Positions 12,912-36,864 of a stretch of DNA of 64,000 bases are shown piece by piece. Made by a program: the position numbers and the translations under genes. The notes under the pieces are model-generated. The model saw only the letters and a list, made by a program, of their open reading frames with translations, searched no databases and had not been told where the DNA came from. Source of the stretch: Liolophura sinensis (taxonomy: Eukaryota > Mollusca > Polyplacophora > Chitonida > Chitonidae); contig NC_088302.1 in NCBI RefSeq assembly GCF_032854445.1, forward strand, positions 48,204,046 to 48,268,045, written 5' to 3'. Positions within the stretch are counted from its first letter, which is position 1; every line of letters starts with the position of its first letter.

Positions 12912-12990
12912 AAGCGGAGTGTCCGGAATGAAGCGGAGTGTTAGGAATAAACCGGAGAGTCAGAAAAAAACCGAAGTGTCAGGAATAAAC
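12912..12990. repeat. 19-bp degenerate tandem repeat, four copies
   Basis: Four units of the form agcggagtgtcmggaataa lie in a row: agcggagtgtccggaatga, agcggagtgttaggaataa, accggagagtcagaaaaaa and accgaagtgtcaggaataa. Confidence 0.8.
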
Positions 12991-13261
12991 CACTTCCCTT
13001 GTTCTAAGCATCTGATAGACTCTGATTTAAAGCGACAGCTGTATTCGAACATGCCAGCTCATTCGGGACAAGGACCTGACAATCGTGGAGAACCAGCACA
13101 TTAGCCAATTAGCCAAATAAATACGCCTACTGAATGTTGCTACTCAACATTGTTTTTTTTTTGGTTTTTTTTTTTACGTAGGTCTGCAAAGAGCAGTTCT
13201 ATATTGTCTAATTGTGACTGGTCCTCAGTTTTGTGCCTTTAAGACCTACCTGTTAAATCAC

Positions 13262-13370
13262 CATGACCGCTAAAGCCGCGACCGAAAACGCGATAGCTGG
13301 AGTCGAACACGTGCCATAGTGATCGACAGTAGATCCCACTGAGGGTTAGCGCGTTAATCATCTGCGCAGG
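13262..13370 (-). mobile_element. tRNA-like SINE head remnant, minus strand
   Basis: Read on the minus strand, the B box gtgttcgactcc is close to the ideal ggttcganncc, preceded about 50 bp earlier by an A-box-like gattaacgcgctaacc. It does not fold into a convincing full tRNA and has no clear SINE body, so a SINE remnant is more likely than a tRNA gene. Confidence 0.4.
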
Positions 13371-14949
13371 CGATGAAGGCCCATCAATATGCCTACCAAT
13401 AGGCCCAACAACAGGCCTAAAATGAACTAAAAATAAAAAGATTTTTCTTGTCATCATGTAGGAAGTTCTTCAAACGGTAGGGATACCGTATGAATATCGA
13501 TATTCATTTATTTATTTGATTGATATGAGAGCGAAACAAATGGGCTTAAAACGACAAGATTTAAGACTTTTTGAAAGACTAGAAATAGGGGCTCCAGTTG
13601 TGGATGTCAGTTCAAAAGCTTGCATCCGAGCACATTAGGCAAGGGTTCAGAGGATGCCTATACGCCCCGGATGCTCCGCGACCTTAGATTGTCGTAGAGA
13701 CGGGTTTTCAGCCATTCACTCTTAATTGTTGCCCGGAAACGTAGTCTACATGTAAGGTGTAAAAGGGTACGCAACCAAAAATTGGCAAAAAATTTAAAAC
13801 TGAAACTTATAGAAGTCAGTGAGCCGAGTTTAGCAGCAGGCCTAATGGTTCCAAGGGTAACATTGGGGGCCCGGCGTTTATATGACAGCCACAGATGAGT
13901 GTCTTTGGCGAAATTTTTTCGTAGCTGATGTGTTAAAGGCTTCGTGAAATAGGAATAGGCCTCAGCCTGGTTGATCGACAGAAAATAAAGAATTTCAAAA
14001 CTTAATATAATTTTAATGCATAATTCTTTCTTCGCGCTATTTGTGAAAACCAGAGAATCTAGTTCAAAATTGTAGGCCTACTTAGCCAAATTTGGTCCCT
14101 GGCCGAAGGCATGTACCATGCATGTAGGTCTACTTTCTCCGTTGGGCGTGTATGTAGGCCTGCTCTTAGGCTACATGTAGGCTTTGACAGGCCTATCCTT
14201 CATCATTATGGAGTAGGTTCTATTCTACTCACGTCCTTTTATTTACTGGTCTTATAACCTCCACATCACAGTCAATTTTTTGGTTGATTTTGACGAGACG
14301 AGTAGCTCTATAAATTGGCTAGTCAGTGAAACTTTTGACGCACATGTAGCCTACTGTCTTCAGTTTTGACACGAACCATTCAGGAACCTGAGTGTTTGAC
14401 GATATCGTGGTCAAATTGCTTCAGTTCATACCCGGATGCAGTCGAAGCTATTGCGAATTTGCGCCAGTATAATTAATAAACCAGTAATTACAACTTTTCC
14501 AGATAATTGCACAAATATAATATCCATTTTCTGTCACAGACATTCCTTAAATATAATCATTTATTTTCACACAAAGTCACGTACAGTACGGTACCGCTAA
14601 CACTAACAAAGTACGATATACATTACTTTCGGTTTTATGAGAGAAAAAATAATGATTGGTCCCCAAATTGACAAAATTTATCGATTATATTGGCCTGAAG
14701 TCAATTGCTGTTATATTTTACGTTATTTTAGAAGTGCTATACTTATCTATCAAAGTGTCTGGGGCTGATAAGCATATTTACGTTCATTTTAATGATTTAA
14801 TACCATAGGGATACAAAGGTGGTGCCGATCGTTTTACCAACATGCGGCGTTTATAAAGCTATGCCAGCTTTACATTTCTCATTTCCTGTTGATGTTGCAC
14901 GTGTGCCAGAGAAAATGCCCGACAGCTAGACGTAAAGGAAACATTAAAA
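13371..14949. other. Intergenic region upstream of RIOK2
   Basis: No exon was recognised. The palindromic hexamer aggcct and near variants (taggcctac, caggcctat) recur many times between about 13380 and 14360. A TTATAAAG block at 14851..14858 and a pyrimidine-rich stretch just after it lie about 100 bp before the RIOK2 start codon and could be core promoter; this is a weak inference. Confidence 0.4.
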
Positions 14950-27678
<12,729 letters not shown>

Positions 27679-28181
27679 TCTGCTAGGGGCTTCATTTTGG
27701 GGCCAACAATTATTGCCAGGATTTTCATCATTAACCTTTGCTTAGGGGCTGTGTGTTTTTGAGGGTATAACCACGGCAAACAGGAGTTCGATGTTTTTGG
27801 GTAAAAATTCTGGAGCAAAAACCTCAATTCGTGGAAAGTTGTGAAGAATTTGACATCTGTTAAACACGCAGTCTTCTTTAATATTTTTGTTAAATTTTGT
27901 ATGTAAATTTAGAAATACATACACATTTTGTTGTTGCAAGACAGAATTAGAAGATTTCCCATTTATGTATTGTTTGTCATACTGCTCATAAACATTCAAA
28001 ATACATCTATGTTAGTATCTCAAACCTTCAATTTCAAATCATTCACCAGTGAAGACTGAGAATGGGTAGTGCCCTTCAGTGATGTGTGTAATCCACGTTT
28101 TTGAAATGGTTAAACTTGTTGAAAGGTGAACCATGACATTAAGCTGTGTTACAGAAATGGTGTAAGCCTTTGAAACCAGTG

Positions 28182-28187
28182 AATAAA
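28182..28187 (+). terminator. Likely RIOK2 polyadenylation signal
   Basis: AATAAA about 500 bp after the RIOK2 stop codon, the first canonical signal downstream of it. SINE copies follow from 28310. Position-based inference only. Confidence 0.5.
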
Positions 28188-28309
28188 AATCTGAATTGAG
28201 TGACATGCATGTACATGTTCAAATATACTACCATGTGAAATATAGTGTTGCCTTGTTTTGTATATGTGCTTCTGCGCAATTATCACTTTAAATAGAAACA
28301 CAGGCTCTT

Positions 28310-28595
28310 CATGCCACTAGTTTTTGTGTATGGGCTGAGGGTGGGAGGCTCTTACTGTCAAACCCTTCACCAATGAGGTCAGATGTTTAAATCCTGCCTT
28401 CCCTGCTTCCGCTGCAAGTGGAGGGTCCATATTTGCTTGTGCCAAGTGCATTTACCATGGTGACTACATGTTGTCTTGGACAGGTGCCAGTCATGACTGC
28501 TTCGTAAGATGGACCCCAGGAGGTTTGTCCACTACTTTGCAAAGGGCAGTTTTTTATTCTGGTCTCGCCTAAACCCATAAACCTGATTGTCATCT
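28310..28595 (+). mobile_element. tRNA-derived SINE (family B)
   Basis: The head region contains caatgaggtcagatgtttaa, with atgtttaaatcc as a degenerate B box. The body runs through a block like tccactactttgcaaagggc to aacccataaacctgattgtc. Old and diverged; no clear A-rich tail. Confidence 0.6.
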
Positions 28596-28694
28596 CACAG
28601 GTAAACTCTTGAGTGTGTCGGTATGTTAGGGTGGTAGAGGCAGGGTCAGTCCGTGGTCGGGTCAAACCCAAGACCTTATGCTTGGCCTTTAGCT

Positions 28695-28915
28695 TAACGG
28701 GGATAGTGCAACGAGTGGCTGACCTGTATTAGTATAACGGCTCGAGCCCAGAAAGGTACCTTACTTGCCTTCGGTAAGTCGTCTCTGTGAAGCAGCACTT
28801 GATGTATTGGAAATCCATCCTGTAACAAAGAGACAAGTTACTCGTACATGCACTCTAAGGACTCCTTTGTCATATGACTGAACAATTGTTAAGTACGATG
28901 TTAAACCCTAAAACT
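28695..28915 (+). mobile_element. tRNA-derived SINE (family C)
   Basis: The 3' end matches the family C tail: gtcatatgactgaacaattg, taagtacgatgttaaaccct. The segment gagacaagttactcgtacat gcactctaagg corresponds to the minus-strand copy at 50457..50797. The 5' end has a B-box-like ggctcgagcccag. Lacks the clean CACT tail. Confidence 0.65.
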
Positions 28916-29257
28916 TTTGATAAAGTTGATGGAAGCTTACATCTTTCTCTCCAATGCATGAGAGACAGTGACGAGCAGCGGGACAAATCGAGTCATGGGT
29001 ATATCGACTCCTTATTGTCATGGCCATTCTCCTGTATCAACAAAACTGTCTCATCGTAAGACCAGTTTCTCTCTTTCGCATTTGGCGCCTCCATTTTGCC
29101 CAGGTTGTATGCCTTAAGATGGTCACTTTATTTCTACAGGTTTGCCGATTGGCTACATTCGCTCAAAATATTCAATATGACAAAAAATACACATGCACAC
29201 ACAATTCCAATTCAACAAAGTTGGATGGTGTTGGGTGTTGTTGAATGGAGTTGAAGA

Positions 29258-29328
29258 GTGAGTGAGTGAGTGAGTGAGTGCTTGGGGTTTAACGTCGTAC
29301 TCAACAATTTTTCAGTCATGTGACGACG
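29258..29328 (-). mobile_element. 71-bp 5'-truncated SINE family C tail with 13-bp target duplication
   Basis: On the minus strand it reads cgtcacatgactgaaaaatt, then gttgagtacgacgttaaacc, ccaagcactcactcactcac to the end of a CACT tail. Perfect direct repeats atggagttgaaga flank it at 29245..29257 and 29329..29341. The clean duplication and high tail identity point to a recent, strongly 5'-truncated retroposition event. Confidence 0.9.
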
Positions 29329-29884
29329 ATGGAGTTGAAGAAGCCGTCCAAACTTCTGAACAGGGCTTAGGTTGTTCAATGAACTTCAAGTGGACTCTTT
29401 TCGAGTTGACAAAAGTTGTGTGATGTTGGGTAGTCTGGATGGAACTTAAGTACTCACTCATCTCAAAGCTACCAGTACCTGAGAAACCTTACATCCCACT
29501 GACTTCAAAGCTGTGGTCCAAACAGCGAGATGCAAGAGGAATAGCCAGTCTACATAGTTAACATTTCCCGACTCTTTACCATGTCTGCCACTGATTATGG
29601 AAGTATTTCATCTAGGCAAACACGTTTTTGGAAATTTTGCAACAAGCAACATACATACTGAATATTGATGACCTTGCCTCACTTTTAAACTTTCATTCAT
29701 AAAGAATTACCTTGTCTTAGTATGGAGCTTTCATTTTTTACCCTGGTTATAATCCTTCCCAGAAGTAAATGTAGCTTAAATACATGAAAAGCGTAAGTGT
29801 TTCGAAGTAAGAGGAAATAACTGTCATTTCAAAACAGGCCTGCTTACAGTGCATATATAGTGCACTAGGCCTTGTACTGCTTGC

Positions 29885-29967
29885 CTTCCGGTCTCTCATC
29901 ATAATGTTCGCTGCCGTCGCATAAGTGAAATATTCTTGAGTACAGTGTAAAACATCAATCAAATACA
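29885..29967 (+). mobile_element. SINE family A 3' end fragment
   Basis: ttccggtctctcatcataat, gttcgctgccgtcgcataag, tgaaatattcttgagtacag and tgtaaaacatcaatcaaata match the 3' part of the full copy at 22446. The 5' two thirds are absent. Confidence 0.8.
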
Positions 29968-31171
29968 TTTTTTAAAGTTTTTCTTAAAGCGGTTATGTAC
30001 ATGCAAGAAGACAACGAAAAGTTATGTATATTACATTCATGTATTTACTGTACATTATCACATTATGAAAACATTTACAACCATCAGAAATCCACATCAG
30101 CAAATGTCCAATATACATGTCTGTAGATGTTTAACTTGTAACATGTTTAACTAGATGTTTTACATTCTGTCATTGGATATTCTTGTACACTTTTTTGCAT
30201 GTCTGATAACACATGACGTCACGTAATCTTACCCTTTCGATTTACTAGCTGAAAGTGACTATTAAAACTGAGATTGCTTCTACATGTAGATAGAAACTAG
30301 ACTTACACAAGGTTGACTGTCAATACCAGAACAATGTTTGTACAGCAAATGCTGTGCAAACAAGATTGTCACTCAACAAGAAAAAGCAGATTTATTTTGT
30401 AAATTTTACCTTTACATGCCATAAAAGATATCAACTTACTTTTAAAAAAAAGAAAAGATGTTCATTTACAATCGGGCTTTGATTATATTTCGACAAGAAA
30501 GCATACATGTATATACTGTATGGATTGGTGAGAACATTTACGTGTTCAATACCATAGCATAGCATGTACCTGACTTATGTAACAGAAAACAGAAAATTTT
30601 GTTTAAATATGCCTGATAAAATCATTCTTGTTTCCATATAACTGATAATGGTTATTGTGATGAGGTTGTGTTGCAACATATAAACATGGCCTTTGAGCTG
30701 AGCATATGCAAACAATCTGGTTTAAGACATACATTCAACGAGATGTCATTATAATCACACAAGAATGGGGAACATTTCATGTCTAAACAAGTCAGCCCAA
30801 AGCTTGCGCTTGTGAACTACCTCTTTGCTTTATGAGCACAACTATACAGAATATGTGACATATTACAGATGAGATCAAAAGTACATCGCTTGGAATGGCT
30901 TGTTTTGGGCAGACAATGTTTCCCACTGAATTGTAAAGTTGATGAAAACCTCCATAGCTATTCATATACTCAGAGGTCTCACTAGTTAGAGATGCCAGTC
31001 CATTTGTATATGAAAACAGTTCTGAGTAAATGATTTTGACATACTTTACAGAGGCAATGTACAACTTCTTGAACTGTCAGAACTTCTGGGACAGGTGATA
31101 TGTCCAAATCTAACACATGGCTGTAACTGTTACAGAAGTCTTCAATTCACAGGTTTTGTATACTTCATGTA

Positions 31172-32477
31172 CTAGTCTGTCTTTTTATCTCCGCCAACTG
31201 TAAACGGACACTTGGCCACTCCATTTGCATGTCCATTAGCATGACCATTAACAACCGGCTTCTCCTTCTCCTGGAATTGTAAGTGTAAATAGTATTAAGT
31301 ATGGCAATGGCTATATTTGATGTTATAATATGTTGTAGATGTAAACACACTAAAATCAGCTGTTCAAGACTGTGCTAAGTATTAGGATAAATTTTATTTT
31401 TATAATATATGAACCTAATTCTAATAAATTTTCCAGAGCAAATGAAACTAAGATCAGGCCTAAAGCTAGTAACACATTCCTGAACAGTAATTCTTAGCAG
31501 GCCTATATCATCAACTCAGAGAAAACAGTTAAATTATGTGAATTAGTTCTTAATAGATTCCTGTAGGCATTTGAACTTGACGTTTTACTACAACAAATAT
31601 ATTATGGAAATGATGAATAAGGCCAATACCTTCTTACTGGTACATCTACTCCAGGAAAACGTCAAATTCTACCTCATCACCCCAACCTACACCCGCCCCC
31701 AGATCTCTACTGTTTCTATTTTACCGGACTGTCAAATGCCCTGTTGCAATCGAAATTCCATGGGAAATCATGATGGACAGAAAAAATCTGCTACAGTAAG
31801 TTCCACTGTATATCTGAAACCATGTTTTCAGGGGGTAGAATCTCATGTTTTCCTAGAGCAGATATATCTATGTCATAAAAATGCCAAACATGGCGGTGGA
31901 GGAAAACGTTGAGCCAGAGTTATGACCCGACTGGGTTCTTTCTAATAAGGTAGGCCAACGATCAAAAAACATGTTGGTTTTACTACGAATGCAAGCGATC
32001 TCATCTTCCGTCGGGTTGAAGCATAGCGATGTGGCCGGGCGAAACTGTAAAGGGTAGTCCTTGAACTGCGCTATGTCACCGGAACAGAAAATGTTTGACA
32101 ATTATCTAATATTCTGTGACTTACAGCATTTAGAACCATTCACTTTCAACAAAAGGTTTGATACATCTTCTAACAGTAAATAACGTCCTCTAAGTCCTGA
32201 GAACGACGTTAAACCCCAAGCACTCACTCACTCTAAGTCCTGAAGGGGGATATTCACATTTAACGTTAAGAAAACCCTACAAGAATCACACACGAAATTT
32301 GGACCCAAAACAAAGCTTGATTACCATTCCCGGCGAGTCGCCCGAATCTAGCGTTGATTTCGACTTAATCGTCTCTTGTTTACTCCATGGATCCCAGAAT
32401 TTCATCACTATGGGTCTGATATACCTATGGAAAAACCACAACAAGAAAGGGACGACAATACACGGAACGCAAACCAT
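31172..32477 (-). CDS. C18orf32: C18orf32/UPF0729 family small membrane protein, two exons
   Basis: Small single-pass ER/lipid-droplet-associated protein family of poorly known function; the human protein was reported to activate NF-kB when overexpressed. Exon 1 is 32325..32477 (51 codons) and starts MVCVPCIVVPFLLWFFHRYI, almost identical in pattern to the family start MVCIPCIVIPVLLWIYKKF; a hydrophobic segment spans residues 2-16 and a WDPW block lies at residues 28-31. Exon 2 is 31172..31270 and encodes a tail with VAKCPFTVGGDKKTD and a stop; family members also end in a Lys-rich tail. Donor ATG|GTAATC and acceptor attccag join in phase 0, giving 83 residues (human 76). The exon 1 donor is the least certain part, since an alternative GA|GTAAAC lies nearer WDPW but is out of phase with exon 2. 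A likely minus-strand polyadenylation signal is at 30391..30396. Divergent neighbour of the LysM gene. Confidence 0.85.
32201..32230 (+). mobile_element. 30-bp SINE family C tail insertion with 13-bp target duplication
   Basis: The element gaacgacgttaaaccccaag plus cactcactca lies between perfect direct repeats ctctaagtcctga at 32188..32200 and 32231..32243. It is only the last 30 bp of the SINE C 3' end, in the C18orf32 intron. The duplication shows a genuine target-primed insertion rather than satellite spread. Confidence 0.9.
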
Positions 32478-33129
32478 TTTCCAACCGTTGCGTCTGTCAG
32501 TGTGACGATGGGGAATCTTGAATATAACTAGGAACAAGTGACCTTGACCCTAGATTTTCAGACAGGGGAAACACTTTGCTTTGTTTGTAAGCAACCTTAT
32601 GAGTTTATCGTAACATGTAGACCGCATTATATTTTAAGGATGTAAATAACGCAATGATCATAAGCAATCAAGTTTGTGTGACCGACTGGTCAAGTTCTGA
32701 AACACCAAGGCCATCAAGAGATTTTAGCTACAAGATGTTACATCTTGCACGAGAGGATGACAGGTGACGGATTCTCAGCCGCTGTAAAGAAAAATGTGAT
32801 AGGCCTGACAAGTCGATAAATTGTGTAAATAAAAAATTCTTTATATTTATTGACCATCGTGTTTTCAGTTTCCATTGCATATTGGATGGAGAGAAACAGC
32901 AAAGAAATGTTTTATTGCTTTTGATATTATCACAAGAAAAATACGTACTTATATAATGTAAACAAGTACTGCTCCCCACGAATTGTAAAATGCCATGTAC
33001 TTCCGGTGTGTGCTGTAGCCTAAGACATCGTACGTCAGGTTGTAAAATCCAGTAAAGAGTTTCCAGGTGTGAGAAAAGTCTCATTTAAGTGGTAATGTGG
33101 GGATAAAGGAAACTTTTTGGCACTACGGG
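32478..33129. promoter_or_regulatory. Shared divergent promoter region of C18orf32 and LYSMD3
   Basis: The two start codons face away from each other 652 bp apart with no other gene between, an arrangement typical of bidirectional promoters. No clear TATA box was identified; the 5' UTRs of both genes must lie in this interval or be spliced from it. Confidence 0.5.
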
Positions 33130-36100
33130 ATGAGTGGGGGATACATCCGCGCGAAAGAGAAGGCAAAAGTCGAATATGACGGGTCTTCGGACGAGAAGGA
33201 TACGGAAAGATCGTCGACGACAGAGGTGACGAGACGTGGCCGAACTGCCGGCTTCAGTAGCGGGCAAACTCAGAACTGCCGAGCTGCCAGAGTCTACGTC
33301 TTTGGTCAGCATGACATCTACGAGGACGACGACAAGGACATAGAAATGTCTGAGATTCGCTCTCGAAAATCCACTCGAAACAGCAGCTACGATAGTGGAA
33401 ATTCTGCTGAGACTGAGAACATATTTTTTGAGAGACAGATCGTTGAAGAAGACACTTTGCTGAGTATAGCACTACAGTACGGTTGTCCGGTGGGTTTTGC
33501 TAATGTGCACTTGCAAATTTTTTAGGTCTTCTCCAATCACGAGAGCAGTTTCTGCATTGTAATTTTCTCAGTCCTTCATACTTTGGGGACATAAACTATG
33601 TCATATCTTCGCTCAAAATACCTCTACACTTTCGCTTATACTACACGATAGAGCTCTACAACATCCTGTTTGATATTCTTGGAGTAGTGCCAACCCACAC
33701 CTTAAACACTCATCGTGTGTCTCCTGTAAAAGTAGAGACCTGCACAAATGTGCGCGCAACAATTTCGGGGACCTCACCTTTATTCCTAAGCAGCCTGCTC
33801 GTCTCAAAAATCATTGGCCCATGTTAAAATGAAATCTGTAATGCCCGCAGCGTCCTGTATGTAGACAATGACTAGTGACTTTCGTAGCATTTGGCGCCGA
33901 ACTTAAAGTTTTGCAGAACTGAATCAGTGACTTTTGACCACACAGGTGGAACATTTTTGTGATTAATAGTTCTCATCTGTGTCGTTGAAATACTGCAGCA
34001 GTTGAAGCAAAATGAAGCCATCACCAGGGACAGATAGGTTTCATTTTAACATTGGGGGATGATCTTCAAGGCTGGCAACCTCATTATGATTGATGGTAAG
34101 GCCACCAAAATTGTAGCGCTCATATTTGTGTTAGCATGTCCTTTCGCAGGCAACCCCAGAAAAATGCCTGATATGGGAGTTGGCAGAAATCTGGCACTAC
34201 AGTAGATGAAAATCAAACAGAATGTTGTATAGCTGTACCCGGTAGTATTAGCAAATGCGTAGCAGTTCATTGTGCGTAGTGCTAATCATATCGTGCAGGC
34301 TCTATGTTAGCTCTGGCAGGCTGTCAGTTGCGGATTGGAGTAACTCTCATTTTAAGCAGTGCAGCTGTTGGAGATAGAGTGTGAAAGTGCCGCAGATGTG
34401 CTGGATGTATGGTCAGGAACATTTAACGCTGTTTACAGGCATATTGAAACTTATCTAGCATAAATCCACATCAAAAGGGTGGTCTCTGTAATTAACTAAC
34501 GTCTTGTGAAACTTACCAAACCAAAAAGAGTCCATGGCAATCACATCTGTTCATGAAAACTAATCACACTGTCCGAGGATTTACCACAGCAGGTAGTGAG
34601 CCCACCTCCATCGTGCTGTTTTAACGAGACTGACCTTCATTAGCCTGAATGCAAGCATGTATATGGCTGAGTTCAGAGATTATCCCCCTTGAACGACATT
34701 TTGAGTGGTGACATTGATCACTTACGAAGACGACTGAGACGACCAGATCAAAATGGCGACCGCATTTGTGTAGTCCCTGACAATATCCTTTTTTGTGAAA
34801 ACTCTTGTCTTTTTTTCTTTAGGCCAACTTAAGAACAGGTGAAGACGGCCACTCATAACCTCATTCAAGGGAGATAATCTCTGGACTCTCCCCCATACAT
34901 GTATATGCATTTACGTTTGACAGAGACTGACAATAGGTTGTGACCTCAAGGTCAGTCTCGCGCAAGCAGCATGATAGCGACCAGCTCACCAACCGCTTGT
35001 GTACACTCGGAAAATGCGATTGTTTTTCAGGAAGATGTGTGATTGCTATGGACCCTGTGCAACAAGTTACAAAACAGGTTATTTAGGTAGAGAGACCTCA
35101 GATGACGCTGAAGTTTTAATGCACATGTGAACATCGCTAAATGTTCCTGGCGATATAAATACAAGAATAATGTCAAGAATTGAAAAACTTATTAGACTGC
35201 TCTACTGGAAATATTGTATATCAATCAGTGACGTTGCAATGATAACCTGTCATTGATAAATACACAATTTTTCCAGTAGACCACTCTTATTATTTTTCTC
35301 TTTAAGTGCTAACCTGAATGTTTAATAAACTTTATTGTTACATAATGTCAAGAATAGCTTATGTCTGACAGGAATTTCTCATCTGCTCAGGTGAGAATGA
35401 ATGAATAAATGAATGCTTGAGGTTAAATGTCGTACGGAACAATTTTTCAGTCGTATGACGAGGAGGCGTTATTAGGTGTGTGTAAATATTATATACTGTG
35501 TCTTCTTGTGGCAGGGCAAGTCCATGCCACCAAAGTGCTGCCCCCACTGAAGTATCATGGGGAAGACACCAGACACTACACCCATCCCAGTCACATTATT
35601 CTGACACCAGGACAATCAGTCCTGTTTCCTTGCTCCAACGTCTTAAGTGCTGTGCACCAAATGAGGTAGCAGTGGGTACCATTTTTAAAGTCTTTGGAAT
35701 GACCCGCCCTGATCTTGATAGCCTGTAATGTGACATAATGCTCTGTGATCCATGTGGTGTTGACCAGTGATACTGGAGTTTCGAATCTTGTTCTGGCTGA
35801 TATGATTGCTGCTTTACGTTTGATCAGTTTTCAGGTTTAGTGTTGAGGTGCAGTGATATCGCCAAATGTCTACCAAGTTTCCTCTACCAATAAGCTGTGT
35901 GTATTGTCAAAGTGGCTCCTTTAGTTTAAATACACTTATTTTATTGTATTATCCATTTTAAATTTATTACTAAAAATTCCACCCCCCCCCCCCCCCCCCC
36001 CCCCAAAAAAAATTTAACAGGGGCCCTTGCTGGCTCAGATGGTTAGTGTACTACTTAACTACAACTGTAAGGCCCTAGAGGTAACATGTTCAAATCCACG

Positions 36101-36864
36101 TGTAACTATGGCTGCTTTGGCTGCAACTGTTGGAAGGTTTGTCAGGTAGCTTGGCAAAGATTGGTGGTTTACTCTGCTTTTTCCATCCATAAGCCTGGTC
36201 CTCCTCATATACACTGTAACTAAAAACAAAATTATGGCATTAAACATTTGTGAATTTAATGAATCAGCAAAACTTAACCTTTTTTATTCTTCAGGTGTCT
36301 GAATTAAAACGTATTAACAAACTGATGCAAGATCAGGACTTTTTCGCTCTGAAGTCAATTAAAGTGCCGATAAAGAGATATGGCCTGCTGACAGAAATGT
36401 TAGAAGAACAGAAGAAAACCACATCTGCTGCTGCGAGTGCAAATTACCTTCCAAAAAGTCGAGCTAATGGTACTGCTGGAGGAGACCGGACAGATTACGT
36501 TGCTAATGACATTAATGAAGACAGTGATAATTGTCTCAGTGACCCTGAAATGCAGCATCTATTGATTCGTACTCTGAGTATACGAGACAACATCAACAGC
36601 CAGTCAAAAGAAGCGGAGGAATTCTTGAATAGTATGGATAGAGATTTACAAAATATACGCAAGTCAACAAACAGCTACAAGCCTTCCCTTCAAGCCGTGA
36701 CTTTTACATTGACGGACAAGCGCATTCAGCCCTTGCAAAAAAAATCTGTAGACTGCACGCCGAGTTGGCGTCAAATTATATTGGCCGTGGTTGTGGTTGC
36801 GGTGGTGGTTCCTTTAATTTTTATAGTTGTCTATTGTTATAAAGGAACATGTCAGTGGAGCTGA
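33130..36864 (+). CDS. LYSMD3: LysM domain single-pass membrane protein (LYSMD3/LYSMD4 type)
   Basis: Type II-like Golgi/plasma-membrane protein with one LysM domain; vertebrate LYSMD3 has been described as a chitin-binding surface receptor. Exon 1 is 33130..33489 (start MSGGYIRAKE; codons before this ATG are open but have no methionine) and exon 2 is 36295..36864, joined in phase 0 (TGTCCG|GTG donor, cttcag acceptor), giving 309 residues against 306 in human LYSMD3. LysM spans residues about 101-147: ERQIVEEDTLLSIALQYGCP joined to VSELKRINKL, then DQDFFALKSIKVPIK. Residues about 230-240 (FLNSMDRDLQNI) match the FLKEVDRDIEQI block of LYSMD3. A transmembrane helix lies at about 281-302 (IILAVVVVAVVVPLIF). 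The chain ends seven or so residues after the helix, so the long luminal tail of vertebrate LYSMD3 is missing. The intron of 2.8 kb holds two SINEs. LYSMD3 versus LYSMD4 is not certain. Confidence 0.92.
34478..34562. repeat. Dispersed repeat fragment, LYSMD3 intron
   Basis: gtaattaactaacgtcttgt, gaaacttaccaaaccaaaaa, gagtccatggcaatcacatc resembles blocks at 56030..56110 and 58370..58460 (ataatcagctaacctgttgt, gaaacaaaaacgatccatga). Family unknown. Confidence 0.45.
35394..35728 (-). mobile_element. tRNA-derived SINE (family C), minus strand, LYSMD3 intron
   Basis: In minus-strand sense the 3' end is tcatacgactgaaaaattgt, tccgtacgacatttaacctc, aagcattcatttattcattc, a decayed CACT tail. The body shares cttgtggcagggcaagtcca and tttttaaagtctttggaatg with the copy at 50457..50797. 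The tRNA head is poorly preserved. Confidence 0.75.
35982..36004. repeat. Poly-C tract, 23 bases
   Basis: An uninterrupted C run followed by an A run, in the LYSMD3 intron just 5' of a SINE. The C/A junction could be the edge of an inserted element. Confidence 0.95.
36016..36250 (+). mobile_element. tRNA-derived SINE (family B), LYSMD3 intron
   Basis: A good tRNA-like head: tggctcagatggttagtgta as A box and atgttcaaatccacg as B box. The body continues with aaggtttgtcaggtagcttg, gcaaagattggtggtttact and ccataagcctggtcctcct. It ends about 45 bp before LYSMD3 exon 2. Confidence 0.8.

Noticed and set aside
32325-32477. Alternative C18orf32 exon 1 donor GA|GTAAAC just after WDPW
   Set aside because: It would put exon 2 out of frame; the ATG|GTAATC donor at 32319..32324 keeps phase 0 with the conserved Lys-rich tail.
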